Of a stretch of DNA of 64,000 nt, positions 53,427 to 62,793 are shown piece after piece. The stretch spans positions 18,786 through 82,785 of the forward strand of contig JBEKGS010000012.1 of assembly GCA_050012675.1 (NCBI GenBank). Reading direction: 5' to 3'. The notes below the pieces were generated by a model. The model worked only from the letters and a program-made list of their open reading frames with translations. It ran no database searches and had not been told where the DNA came from. Within the stretch, counting starts at the first letter, position 1. Every line of letters begins with the position of its first letter. This DNA comes from Fen-455 sp050012675 (GTDB taxonomy: Bacteria; Actinomycetota; Acidimicrobiia; Acidimicrobiales; Bog-793). The position numbers and the translations under genes were made by a program.

Positions 53427-54485
53427 TCAGCTGAAACCGAGCTCGCGCTCGACAAAGGAGACAAGGCCGTACCCGGACAGCTCCGGCTGAACGGCGTGCC
53501 CGAAGCGCTGGACCTGCACCTCCTCGCAGCCCGCGACGTCCGCCACCACAACTGCGAAGGGAGGAACTTGAGCGTTCTCGGCGAAACTGATCGTGAGCTT
53601 CTGGCCGAAGTCGGCGGGGCAGAACCTCCCCCCGGGGGAAACGACGCTCAGTTGGTTCACGAAGTTCCGGACCCCCTCGATCTTTGCCGGATCAGTCGTC
53701 GTGACCGGGGCGTGCCCGGCCTCTCCCGGGTTCATGCCGGCGGACAAGACCGCTGTGAGGACCTTCGCTCCTGTCGGGATAACGTCACCAACGGGCTTGG
53801 CCGGCAGCCACGTCACTTCGGCGTCCAGGCGGATGCCGCTTCGATGGCCCGGTAGGGCAGCGATGGAGATGACCAGGACGCGCGAGTCCAGGAGTTGTTT
53901 CTCGGGCGGCCAGCTGTATGAGACGAACCATTCATTGGTGTTTCCGGACGTGCCTGCGGTGCCGTAGCCGTTGTAACCGCCACGGCTCGTGGACCGGAGC
54001 GGTGGATGACTCCGTTCGTAGCGGTACACGGTCCAGGCGTTCTGCGGCGCTACGAAGAATCTGTGCAGGTCGACGAGGTTCGGATCGGCGATGCTTTCGG
54101 CGGCGGTGCCCAACAGCTGCGAGTCGCCGCTCGGCTCTTTGGCCACTCGCGCCGATCCGCTTGGGAGCCGGACGAGCGTGAGCAGGTGAGCCGCGTCCTT
54201 GAGCGCGAGGTCCCGCCGGGAGAGCGCGTCTCGACCAGCGAGCGTTAGAAGGACCGGGCGTGACGGCGTCAAGGCGGGCCGCCCGTTTTGCGCCCCCGCT
54301 TGACCGTATGCCGCGAGCGTGCCTGTCAGGGTAAGGCTCGCGGCAAGGACGGCACGCAGGGCCACGGGCCAGCGTGTCCTTCCGGGCTTGCGTGCCTTCG
54401 TGTCAAGGCCGGCCCTGGGCTTCGACAACTCAGGCGAAGCCGGTGTCTTCCCACCGCTTCGGATCGGAATGTGCTCGGCGATCAT
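53427..54485 (-). CDS. Membrane-tethered or exported protein of unknown function, first gene of the sigma-serpin locus
   Basis: A 352-residue protein. About 39 basic, Pro-rich residues precede a hydrophobic helix (about 40-60, VALRAVLAASLTLTGTLAAY), so it is exported or anchored. The outer part has LTLVRLPSGSARVAKEPSGD, NEWFVSYSWPPEKQLLDS and PGGRFCPADFG with a second Cys in VAGCEEV that could form a disulfide. No enzyme motif is recognised. It is transcribed with the sigma and serpin genes (gaps of ten bases and an overlap), so a role in the same signalling unit is likely (inference). Confidence 0.72.
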   Translation of the reverse strand: MIAEHIPIRSGGKTPASPELSKPRAGLDTKARKPGRTRWPVALRAVLAASLTLTGTLAAYGQAGAQNGRPALTPSRPVLLTLAGRDALSRRDLALKDAAHLLTLVRLPSGSARVAKEPSGDSQLLGTAAESIADPNLVDLHRFFVAPQNAWTVYRYERSHPPLRSTSRGGYNGYGTAGTSGNTNEWFVSYSWPPEKQLLDSRVLVISIAALPGHRSGIRLDAEVTWLPAKPVGDVIPTGAKVLTAVLSAGMNPGEAGHAPVTTTDPAKIEGVRNFVNQLSVVSPGGRFCPADFGQKLTISFAENAQVPPFAVVVADVAGCEEVQVQRFGHAVQPELSGYGLVSFVERELGFS

Positions 54486-54510
54486 GACGGCAAGAAGTCG
54501 TCACGAGGTC

Positions 54511-54538
54511 ATTTCGCGTAATTCTGAGTGAGATTCCC
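54511..54538 (-). promoter_or_regulatory. Possible ECF-type promoter upstream of the sigma-serpin locus
   Basis: On the minus strand GGGAAT (54538-54533) is followed 16 bases later by CGAAAT (54516-54511), close to the GGAAC/CGT pattern of ECF promoters. It lies 26 bases before the first gene of the unit. Self-activation by the encoded sigma factor would fit, but matches this short occur by chance. Confidence 0.25.
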
Positions 54539-54541
54539 GGT

Positions 54542-55903
54542 TTACGCGTGGTACGAGAGAAGCTCTGCAGCAGCGGAGGCGAGCGTCGATTCGAGCCGGC
54601 TGAGCAGGTCATCAGCAAGCTGCGAGTCGATCACCAGGGGAGGGGCGATCAGCAGCCAGTCGCCGAAGCGCCCGCTGTTCTGCCGGCGCGAGTAGAGCAA
54701 GAGCCCGCGGTCGAGCCCGTGACGGAGAACAACGGCGCCCGGATCGACCTCGGCGGGAAACCGCGCCATGTTGTCCTTGTCAGCGACCAGCTCAATCGCA
54801 AGCAGCAGTCCACGGCCCCGGACGTCACCGATCAGAGGTGAGCTTTGCGCCAGGGTGTCGAGACCTGCCCTTAACCTCGCGCCCAGCCGCTCAGCGTTGC
54901 CCATCAGGTCACGCTCGACGATCTCGTCCAGCACGGCCGCGCCGGCGGCACAGGAGATCGGGTTCGCGTCGTAGGAGTGGGACACGACGAATCCCGAGGT
55001 CGCCGCCAGCTCTTCCACCATTCGGGTTGGCATGAGCGCGGCACCGAGCGGGGCGTAACCGGCCGCCAGGCCTTTCGCGAGCACCGCCACGTCGGGCAGG
55101 GCGTCTGGGACAAGATGAGCCGCGAGGAACCCGCCCGTTCGAAAGGCACTGACACTCTCGTCGAACACGAACCGGATGCCGTATCGATCGCAGATGGAGC
55201 GGGCTCCGCGAGCAAACGACGGGTGGGGCACGTTCACCCCAGAGGCCTGACCGCCGATCGGTTCCACGACGAAGGCAAGCACGCGCTCGGGGCCGATCCG
55301 CTCGATCGTCTCCTCGAGCGCAGCGAGGCTTGTCGCCGCGGCCACCTCCGGGCTGGACGCTCTAAAAGTGAGCGGCGCCGGGATCTTCTCCGAGTACACG
55401 GTCATGGATCCCCACAGCGCGCCCGTGCGGAAATCGCCGTTGAGGCCGAGGGTCTGCAGCGTTGCGCCGTGGTAGCCGGGCATCAAGGAGATGACGGCTT
55501 GGCGCTCGGGCTGTCCCGTGGCGACAGCATGGGCCCGCAAGAACTTGAGTGCCATCTCAACGGCCTCTGAGCCACCGGACGTGAGGTGAACCCGCTCGAA
55601 GCCGGCGCCTGCGAGAGCGCACACTCGTTCGGTGAGAGCCGCGTTGGCGAGGTGCCTCGTGGTTCGTGAGTACGTGTAGGTGAGCTTACGGCCCTGTTGC
55701 ACCATGGCCTGGAGCACGCGCTCGTTCCCTTGCCCTAACGCCGCGAGGAACGGCCCTGAACAGACGTCGAGAAGGCGTCTGCCGCGGTCATCGATCAGGT
55801 AGGGACCGTCTCCCGCGACGATCGTCGGCAGACTGCGAGCGGTTGCACGGTCGAAGAACACGTCCTGGGTCCCACCTAGCGCCGGATACTGCCAGTGGCT
55901 CAC
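54542..55903 (-). CDS. Class III PLP aminotransferase
   Basis: A 453-residue fold-type I aminotransferase of the ornithine/DAPA/omega-amino acid group. It has TSGGSEAVEMALKFLRAH, GYHGATLQTLG, VVEPIGGQASGV, the cofactor Asp in RFVFDESVSAFRTGG and the PLP lysine in AVLAKGLAAGYAPLGAALM. The usual DEVQTG reads DESVSA, which is atypical and leaves the amino donor unclear. It is separated by 56 bases from the sigma-serpin locus on the same strand and may be cotranscribed by readthrough. Confidence 0.9.
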   Translation of the reverse strand: MSHWQYPALGGTQDVFFDRATARSLPTIVAGDGPYLIDDRGRRLLDVCSGPFLAALGQGNERVLQAMVQQGRKLTYTYSRTTRHLANAALTERVCALAGAGFERVHLTSGGSEAVEMALKFLRAHAVATGQPERQAVISLMPGYHGATLQTLGLNGDFRTGALWGSMTVYSEKIPAPLTFRASSPEVAAATSLAALEETIERIGPERVLAFVVEPIGGQASGVNVPHPSFARGARSICDRYGIRFVFDESVSAFRTGGFLAAHLVPDALPDVAVLAKGLAAGYAPLGAALMPTRMVEELAATSGFVVSHSYDANPISCAAGAAVLDEIVERDLMGNAERLGARLRAGLDTLAQSSPLIGDVRGRGLLLAIELVADKDNMARFPAEVDPGAVVLRHGLDRGLLLYSRRQNSGRFGDWLLIAPPLVIDSQLADDLLSRLESTLASAAAELLSYHA

Positions 55904-56059
55904 TTGACGACCCCTTGACTATTGGAATCGACGCCGCGATGCGTCGACGACAGGCAAGCTAGCCCTCCGGGCTTGAGGTGTCCTGGCCAAAGCGGAGGTT
56001 CGCTGGCTTCTTCGAGATTCCAGGTCGCAGGCATCTGTGGAGCTGGAGCGCGGGGCGCC

Positions 56060-57319
56060 ATGAGGGACAAGGGCAGGCGGCGCGGGGCCGCATCCGCCCG
56101 GCGAGCGGTCCTCGGTCGACCTCATCGCGACGGGGATCGGTGGGACCATGGCCGAGTGCGCAAATGGGGTGTGATCGCGATCGCGGGCGGCGTTGGCCTG
56201 TTGGTGGCTGCGAGCTCAGCCATCTGGGTAGGCAAAGGCTCGGCCGCTTCGGCGCAGGGGTCGTCCACCCGACGGGTAAGTCAGGACGTTGACGGGGTTC
56301 ACTTCCTCACGCCGGACGTGGGCTGGGCCACCGAGGACAACGACACGCGGATGGTCATGACGACCGACGGAGGCAGCCGTTGGCGCGACGTGTCACCCCC
56401 TTTGTTGCTTCGGCACGGCTGGGCCCTGGCCAGCGGGTTGTCGGGCGGGTCGTTTCTCAGCCGGTCAGACTTCTTCGTGAGCGTGTATGACTCGAGCTTG
56501 GGTCACCTCGTTCCCCAGTACCTGTTCCACAGCACAGATGGCGGACGGCGCTGGGTGCGGATCGGGTCCTTCCCAGACGGCGCGGGCCAAGCGTGGGTCA
56601 CCTTCCTGAACGACCGCAGGGGCTGGGTGGCGGTCGGCAACGGCGCGGCAGGCGGGAGTTCGTCGGTGACCGTCTACGAGACGACCAGCGCGGGAGCGCA
56701 CTGGTCGGTCGTCTCGCGCAGCATGTCGCTCACCGGCAGGCCGGGGACCCCAGACAACCCGGGAAACTGTGGGGACACGGGCCTCAGTACTTCAGGCGCC
56801 TCTCATGCGCCCGTGCTCTGGCTCACGGGGGCGAGCAACTTCGCATCGTGCGTCTACCGTTCGACCGACGGTGGCAAGCGCTGGACAAGCGGTGGTCTCG
56901 TGGATCCTTCCAGGGGCTGGGGCGGAGAAGCGTGGTCTCCGGTGTTCTCCACTGACTCGAGAGGATCTCTTGTCGCCTGGCGTGGGACCCCTCGCGGAAG
57001 CGTGGCAGCCTTCTATTCGACCTCGAACGGCGGCAGGACCTGGGTCGAGCGTCGACTGCCGTCGTCCACGTCCGGTCCGGTGGACGTCGTCTCAGCCACC
57101 ACTTGGGTCATGGCGGCGGGCACCAAGCTGTACCTCAGCATCAATGGCGGTTTCAGCTGGTCGAGCGTTCCCACAACTCTCGACTTCAGCGGCCCGTCCA
57201 TGCCAGGGTCGCTCGCCTTCGTCAACGCCATGAGTGGTTGGGCCATCGACGGCTCCTCTCAGCTCTGGCACACGACCAACGGGGGCCACACGTGGGCACT
57301 CGAACAGCTGCCGGGCTGA
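56060..57319 (+). CDS. Membrane-anchored BNR/YCF48-like beta-propeller protein
   Basis: A 419-residue protein from ATG 56060. About 32 basic residues, a membrane helix (about 34-56, WGVIAIAGGVGLLVAASSAI), then at least five BNR-type blades with repeats such as MTTDGGSRWRDVS, HSTDGGRRWVRIG, RSTDGGKRWTSGG and TTNGGHTWALEQL. The outer propeller is sensor- or binding-like; function is unknown. A GTG at 56156 starting just before the helix is an alternative. The topology (short basic tail, one helix, outer domain) parallels the serpin gene nearby. Confidence 0.82.
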   Translation: MRDKGRRRGAASARRAVLGRPHRDGDRWDHGRVRKWGVIAIAGGVGLLVAASSAIWVGKGSAASAQGSSTRRVSQDVDGVHFLTPDVGWATEDNDTRMVMTTDGGSRWRDVSPPLLLRHGWALASGLSGGSFLSRSDFFVSVYDSSLGHLVPQYLFHSTDGGRRWVRIGSFPDGAGQAWVTFLNDRRGWVAVGNGAAGGSSSVTVYETTSAGAHWSVVSRSMSLTGRPGTPDNPGNCGDTGLSTSGASHAPVLWLTGASNFASCVYRSTDGGKRWTSGGLVDPSRGWGGEAWSPVFSTDSRGSLVAWRGTPRGSVAAFYSTSNGGRTWVERRLPSSTSGPVDVVSATTWVMAAGTKLYLSINGGFSWSSVPTTLDFSGPSMPGSLAFVNAMSGWAIDGSSQLWHTTNGGHTWALEQLPG

Positions 57320-57477
57320 GAGACGGAGCGTGCCTCGACAGGGTCCCTCCTCGACCGTGACGCTTTGGTGGCGCGAAAGTTTCGCCGTCAGACCGCGTGA
57401 CACAACTTCCTGCGACCTTGGACCGTGCTCCATGGTCCGTCTGGCGCGGGTAGGCGAAGCGACCGGGTCGCAACTTC

Positions 57478-58462
57478 ATGGTGCATGACCGCACTAAGAC
57501 GGGTCCTTTTGGTTTTGGCGTGCTGGCGCTCGGCTTTGGCGCATGCGCCGGCTCCGAGTCCGCCATCGCCACCGGACCGCTGCCGGTGGCGGACCTTTCG
57601 GCCGTGGCGACGCCGTGGGTACCGGTGGCCTATGGCGATGCCCAGGTCTCGATATCCAGCTCGTTCGCCGTCTTGTACCCGAGTGGGAGCGCCCTGTGTG
57701 CGCCGGGGTCCCCTCCGGGGGTGCTCTATGTGGCGCCGACGCCCGTGATCGAGCGAGGTTCCAGTTGTCCGACCGGGGCTCACAGGACACTGGTGAGCGT
57801 CATCGAGACGCGACAGGTTCCGCCGAGGTACGCGAGAGCCAAGCCCATCGCCTTGAAAGGCGTGACGATCTACCTCGGCCCCTTCGACAAGCTGCTTGCG
57901 AGCACACCTACTACGCACCCTCTCTAGGTGTCGAGGTCACCGCCGAGGGTCCCATGGCCCAGCGCATCATCAACACGTTGATGCCTTCGCCTCGTGCAAG
58001 AGCTCTCGCATCCGCCATCGCGCCTTCGGTTCCGGCATCATGGCAGTCGGTGTCTTTCACAGGGCCGCGTTTCTCGGTCCCGGCTGACTGGCCTGTCGAG
58101 CGAACAGGGACGTGGAACCTGTGCGGGCCGGTTCAGGTCGCGATCGCGCAGGTCGTGACCCTCGATACCGATAGGAAGTTCCTGGCTCTGCCCTGTCCGG
58201 CTCCGCTAGCAGTCCCGGTCCCGCCATCGGGCGGCGTACGGGTCGACACCGGAAGGCAAATTCCCACCGGGTCCTTTTCGCCGGGAGGCGCTTGCTGCAT
58301 ATCGGCGGTCTCAGCGTGTGCCCGTCCAGCACACCTGATTACAGCGTCCTTCTGCTCAGCGTGACCTTGCCGGGGCGGGAGAAGCCGGTCCTTGTGTCGA
58401 TTGGCTTGACCGGCAGCGGCACGGTCGCTCGGACCATCCTTTACTCATTACAGGCGGCTTGA
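57478..58462 (+). pseudogene. Lipoprotein-like gene broken by two frameshifts
   Basis: The first frame starts with a lipobox-like GFGACAG and reads PLPVADLSAVATPWVPVAYG ... GVTIYLGPFDKLLA, then hits a stop at 57925. The protein continues in the next frame (YYAPSLGVEVTAEGPMAQRI ... LCGPVQVAIAQVV). It then continues in the third frame after about 58290 (LLHIGGLSVCPSSTPDYSVL ... ILYSLQAA, stop at 58460). Both shifts are equivalent to a one-base loss. It may be a true pseudogene, or the assembly may have two errors. The intact product would be a roughly 325-residue exported lipoprotein of unknown function. Confidence 0.7.
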
Positions 58463-58613
58463 CGCCGGGGCGGGACGTCATGTCCAAGCGTCGCGGCCTG
58501 TCGGGTCGGCCACTTCAACCTGCTTGGCAGGCTGGAGCCCGACCGGCGGCACCGAGCCTGCCAAGGTCTTACGGCCCTACCCGCCATGAGGTCGCCTGGG
58601 GCAAGATGGCGGG

Positions 58614-59951
58614 ATGGCTGATAAAAAGCGTCGTGTAGTAATCGCGGGAGCCGGCGGGCGCGACTTCCACAACTTCAACACCGTGTTCCGTCACGATGAC
58701 TCGACGAGGGTCGTGGCCTTCACCGCTGCCCAGATCCCGGGCATCGAGGACCGCTCGTACCCGGCCTCGCTTGCCGGGGCGCTTTACCCAGACGGCATTC
58801 CCATCGTGGCCGAGAACGAGCTGGCCGGCCTGATCGCCCGCGAGGGTATCGACGAAGTTGTTCTCGCCTACTCGGACCTGTCCCATGTCGAGGTGATGCA
58901 CAAGGCGTCCGCCGTTCTCGCGGCGGGCGCGGACTTCCGCCTCTTGGGTCCGAGCGCGACGATGCTGCGAAGCCTCAAGCCAGTCGTGGCCGTCTGTGCC
59001 GTGAGGACGGGATGCGGCAAGAGCCAGACCACCCGCCGGGTGGGACAGATCCTTCTTTCCGCAGGTCTGCGCGTCGCCCTCGTGCGCCACCCGATGCCTT
59101 ACGGTGACCTCGAGGCGATGCGAGTGCAGCGCTTCGCCTCGGTGGCCGAGATCGACGCCTCCCACCCCTCTCTCGAGGAGAGGGAGGAGTACGAGGAGCC
59201 TGTCCGCATGGGCATGGTCATGTACGCCGGTGTCGACTACGAGCAGATCCTGCGTCGCGCGGAGGCGGAATGCGACGTCGTCGTCTGGGACGGCGGCAAC
59301 AACGACTTCCCGTTTTTCGTCCCCGACCTGCAGATCACCGTTGTGGACCCGTTGCGTCCCGGGCACGAGCTTGCCTACTACCCGGGCGAGACCTGCCTTC
59401 TTAGAGCAGACGTCGTAGTCGTGAACAAGATCGACTCGGCCGCTCCCGCCGACCTCGCCCAGGTCCTCGCGAATGTGGAGAGGCTCAACCCGCGCGCTCG
59501 CGTCGTCCAGGCGGCCTCTCCGGTCACTTTGGGGGAGGGCCCGAGTCTTTCCGGCAAACGCGTCCTTGTCATCGAGGACGGCCCCACCATCACCCACGGT
59601 GGCATGCCCTTCGGCGCTGGCACCGTCGCCGCCCGGCGCGAGGGCGCCGCCGAGATCATCGACCCGCGTCCGTACGCTGTCGGCTCGATTGCCGGGACGT
59701 ACGTCCGCTACCCGAACATGGGCGCGGTGCTGCCGGCCATGGGCTACGGGGACGAGCAGCTCGCCGAGCTCGCCGCCACTGTCCGCGCAGCCGCGTGCGA
59801 CGTCGTCGTCATCGGCACCCCCATGGACCTCGGGCGCCTTGTCGACCTCGGCCACCCCTCGAGGCGGGTCACCTACCAGCTGAGCGAGACCGGCTCGCCG
59901 ACGCTGAAGGACGTTCTCGACCCGCTTGCACGAGGCTGGTCACCTTCGTAG
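58614..59951 (+). CDS. Cyclic 2,3-diphosphoglycerate synthetase-like GTPase
   Basis: A 445-residue protein. The N-terminal RRVVIAGAGGRDFHNFNTVF and GADFRLLGPSATML are family marks. The central P-loop is VCAVRTGCGKSQTTRRVG, followed by VVWDGGNNDFPFF, VDPLRPGHELAYYPGE and VVVNKIDSA (G4-like NKxD). This fits the cPGS family, which in methanogens makes cyclic 2,3-diphosphoglycerate, a thermoprotectant. Bacterial members are uncharacterised, so the activity here is uncertain. Start ATG 58614. Stand-alone, with about 150 bases upstream and 230 downstream. Confidence 0.85.
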   Translation: MADKKRRVVIAGAGGRDFHNFNTVFRHDDSTRVVAFTAAQIPGIEDRSYPASLAGALYPDGIPIVAENELAGLIAREGIDEVVLAYSDLSHVEVMHKASAVLAAGADFRLLGPSATMLRSLKPVVAVCAVRTGCGKSQTTRRVGQILLSAGLRVALVRHPMPYGDLEAMRVQRFASVAEIDASHPSLEEREEYEEPVRMGMVMYAGVDYEQILRRAEAECDVVVWDGGNNDFPFFVPDLQITVVDPLRPGHELAYYPGETCLLRADVVVVNKIDSAAPADLAQVLANVERLNPRARVVQAASPVTLGEGPSLSGKRVLVIEDGPTITHGGMPFGAGTVAARREGAAEIIDPRPYAVGSIAGTYVRYPNMGAVLPAMGYGDEQLAELAATVRAAACDVVVIGTPMDLGRLVDLGHPSRRVTYQLSETGSPTLKDVLDPLARGWSPS

Positions 59952-60183
59952 CTGGGACTTGATGGCTGCGCCGCCCCTAACGGCACGAGACACGGGCAGC
60001 TCCAACACGACCGCCGGCTTCGACCGCAGCCTCTCGAGGGAGGCCAAGAGCATGGCAGCCAGCCATGCGCACTAGCGGTGGACAGCGCGCAGCGTCGGTC
60101 CGCCGATCAGCACCTTTGCCGACTTGTTGTGCGAGCTGGAGGCGCTAGCCGCGTCTCATCCAATTCGGCATTCTGCCGATACA

Positions 60184-62793
60184 ATGAAAATGGCCGAAGT
60201 GCTCTCGAACCGGAGGGCTCAGGACGAGTTGCCTCATGCTCTCGTTCCGCGAGAGCGCTCCGACGGGTCGGAGAGCAATGGAACGCGCGAGAGACTCATG
60301 ACGCGTGACGGCGCCCTTGGCAATGGGCGCGTCGGCTCCCATAAGACTTCGCGGCAGGACTCTCCCCAAGCACCGGGGGAACGCGAGCAGTGGCTTGCCG
60401 CGTTGCTGGCTCATTCGAGTGATCTGATAGCCGTGGTCGATGACCAGGCGAGGGTGCTCTACGCGAACCAAGCTGCTGAGCGCGTACTTGGCTACGTTCC
60501 TGATGAGCAGCTCGGCCGGAGCCTGTTCGAGCTGGTCCATCCTGACGACCTCGGCGAGATAGCGGCGAGGTTCCTCGCGGCGACCCGCCGGTCAGGCGAT
60601 TCTCGATCTGCGGTGTTCCGATTCAGGACGGCCGCAGGCGAATGGAGGACCGTCGAGGCAACGGCTACCAACCGCTTGAACGATCCTGCCATCAAGGGAA
60701 TGGTGATAAACGCCCACGACGTCACCGAACAGACGAACCTGTCCCGGGCGCTGCGCACCTTGGGCCAGGGCAACCAGGTCCTGGTGCGTGCCACCGAAGA
60801 AGCTGCACTGCTCGCTGACACCTGCAGGACCATCGTCGCTTCGGGTGAGTACCTGATGGCGTGGGTCGGATACGTCGAGCACGATGAGGCGAGCACGGTG
60901 AGGGCTGTTGCCTCTGCGGGACGCACCGAGTATTTGAACGGCCTCCGAGTCGGTTGGGGCGACGATGAGGCCGGGCGTGGGCCGACTGGAACAGCCATCC
61001 GGACCCGGACCGTCCAAGTGCTGAAGGACATGCACCGGTCAAAGAAGTTCGCGCCGTGGCGGACCTCGGCCGACGCATGCGGCTTCCGCACCTCGTGCGC
61101 GTTGCCGCTTGTTGTCGATGACACCACGATCGGGGCGCTCATGATCTACGCGGGCGAGCCGGGCACGTTCGGGCCAGACGAGGTCGAACTGTTGCTTGAT
61201 CTCGCTCAAGACCTGGCCTATGGCATTGGACGGCTGCGCGACGCTGCCCGTCTTGCTCACAACGAGGGACTGTTGAGAGAGGCCGAACGCATTGCTCACG
61301 TGGGGCACTGGGAATGGGACCTCGCAACTGGGCGAGTCGATTTCATGGCGGACGAGATGTTCGCGATCTATGGGATCACCGCCCGAGACTGGGACGGGAC
61401 TCAGGAGTCGTTCTTCGGACTTGTGGCGGAAAATGAGCGCCAGGCGGTGAGACAGGCCATTGACAGCTCCTTGAAACGCGGCAGTGCCGAGGTCGAGCAC
61501 AGCATCGTCAGACCCGATGGGGAAGTCCGTTTCGTCCGCACGCGTACAGAGGCGGTCGGTGGCGCCGACGAGAGAGCTGTGCGCCTAGTCGGCACGTGTC
61601 AAGACATAACCGGGCAGAAAGCTGTGGAACAGGAGATCGAGCACTCCCGGAGGTTCCTGTCGGCCATAACCGACAACATGGCCGAAGGGATGATTGCAAC
61701 TGACAACGCGGGTCGGGTCGCCTTTGTGAACGCGGCGGCCGAAAGGCTCCTCGGATGGAAGGCCGCCGACCTACTTGGCAGGTCCGCCCATGACAGCTAC
61801 CACTTCCAGTGGCCTGACGGGTCACCCTACCTGGAGCGAGATTGCCCGTTCACCGAGGTTTGGGAGCGGGGCGAGAGACTTCTTGTCGACCACGACACCT
61901 TCATCCGTCGCGACGGGACGATGTTCCCCGTCTCCTACAGCGCCTCTCCGCTACAGGGCGACCAGATAAGCGGCTCGGTAGTCGTCTTCGACGACATAAC
62001 CGAGCGAGCAGCCGAGCGGCTCCGCGTCGAGCGTGAGCTCGAGAAGCTCACCTGGGTGGGGCGCATCCGCGATGCGCTGGACCAAGGGCGATTCGTCCTT
62101 TACGCGCAGCCGATAGTTGATCTCAAGACGAAGGCTGTCGTGCAGCACGAGCTGCTCATCAGGATGGTAAGTCCCACTGGTGAGATCGTGCTTCCCGATC
62201 GTTTCCTTCCGACTGCGGAAGAGTTCGGATTGATCTCCGAGATCGACCGGTGGGTTGTGAACGAGACGATCCGCTTGGCAGCCCAGGGCCATCCCGTGGA
62301 GTTCAATCTTTCGGCCAAGTCGGTGGTGGACCCGAACATGCTCACGATCGTGCGCAACGCCTTCGAGGTCCATGGTGCCTCTCCCGAGTCGGTGGTGTGC
62401 GAGATCACCGAGACGGCCCTCCTGCGAGACACCGCGGCCGCGGAGGCGTTCGTCCAGGGGCTCAACCAAATCGGGTGTAAGGTCGCCCTGGACGACTTCG
62501 GCTCTGGGTACGGCGGTTTCGCCTATTTGAAACGGCTCCCTGTCTCGTTTCTCAAGATCGACATGGAATTCGTCCGTGATCTGGCGCAGGAGGCCTCCAG
62601 CCGCCACGTCGTGTCGGCAGTTGTGAACTTGGCCAAGGCGTTCTCAATGCGGACTGTCGGAGAAGGCGCGGAGGACGACACCACCGTCGAGCTGCTTGCC
62701 CAGCTCGGTGTTGATCGTGCGCAGGGTTACGTGATCGCACGCCCGGGCCCTGTTGCCGAGGTGCTGGCGAGCGTCGGCTTGTCACCCTCGTGA
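60184..62793 (+). CDS. PAS-GAF-PAS-PAS-EAL protein (c-di-GMP phosphodiesterase-like, no GGDEF)
   Basis: An 869-residue soluble sensor. PAS1 spans about 75-190 (LIAVVDDQARVLYANQAAER). A GAF domain spans about 200-360 (FRTSCALPLVVDDTTIGALM). PAS2 and PAS3 follow (MFAIYGITARDW; MIATDNAGRVAFVNAAAERL), then an EAL domain at about 630-860. The EAL motif itself reads ELL (656-658), while FNLSAKS, EITETAL, LDDFGSGYGGF, LKIDMEF and GEGAEDD retain the other catalytic residues. So activity is likely but not assured. ATG 60184 is chosen; TTG 60124 and ATG 60298 are alternatives. Confidence 0.85.
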   Translation: MKMAEVLSNRRAQDELPHALVPRERSDGSESNGTRERLMTRDGALGNGRVGSHKTSRQDSPQAPGEREQWLAALLAHSSDLIAVVDDQARVLYANQAAERVLGYVPDEQLGRSLFELVHPDDLGEIAARFLAATRRSGDSRSAVFRFRTAAGEWRTVEATATNRLNDPAIKGMVINAHDVTEQTNLSRALRTLGQGNQVLVRATEEAALLADTCRTIVASGEYLMAWVGYVEHDEASTVRAVASAGRTEYLNGLRVGWGDDEAGRGPTGTAIRTRTVQVLKDMHRSKKFAPWRTSADACGFRTSCALPLVVDDTTIGALMIYAGEPGTFGPDEVELLLDLAQDLAYGIGRLRDAARLAHNEGLLREAERIAHVGHWEWDLATGRVDFMADEMFAIYGITARDWDGTQESFFGLVAENERQAVRQAIDSSLKRGSAEVEHSIVRPDGEVRFVRTRTEAVGGADERAVRLVGTCQDITGQKAVEQEIEHSRRFLSAITDNMAEGMIATDNAGRVAFVNAAAERLLGWKAADLLGRSAHDSYHFQWPDGSPYLERDCPFTEVWERGERLLVDHDTFIRRDGTMFPVSYSASPLQGDQISGSVVVFDDITERAAERLRVERELEKLTWVGRIRDALDQGRFVLYAQPIVDLKTKAVVQHELLIRMVSPTGEIVLPDRFLPTAEEFGLISEIDRWVVNETIRLAAQGHPVEFNLSAKSVVDPNMLTIVRNAFEVHGASPESVVCEITETALLRDTAAAEAFVQGLNQIGCKVALDDFGSGYGGFAYLKRLPVSFLKIDMEFVRDLAQEASSRHVVSAVVNLAKAFSMRTVGEGAEDDTTVELLAQLGVDRAQGYVIARPGPVAEVLASVGLSPS

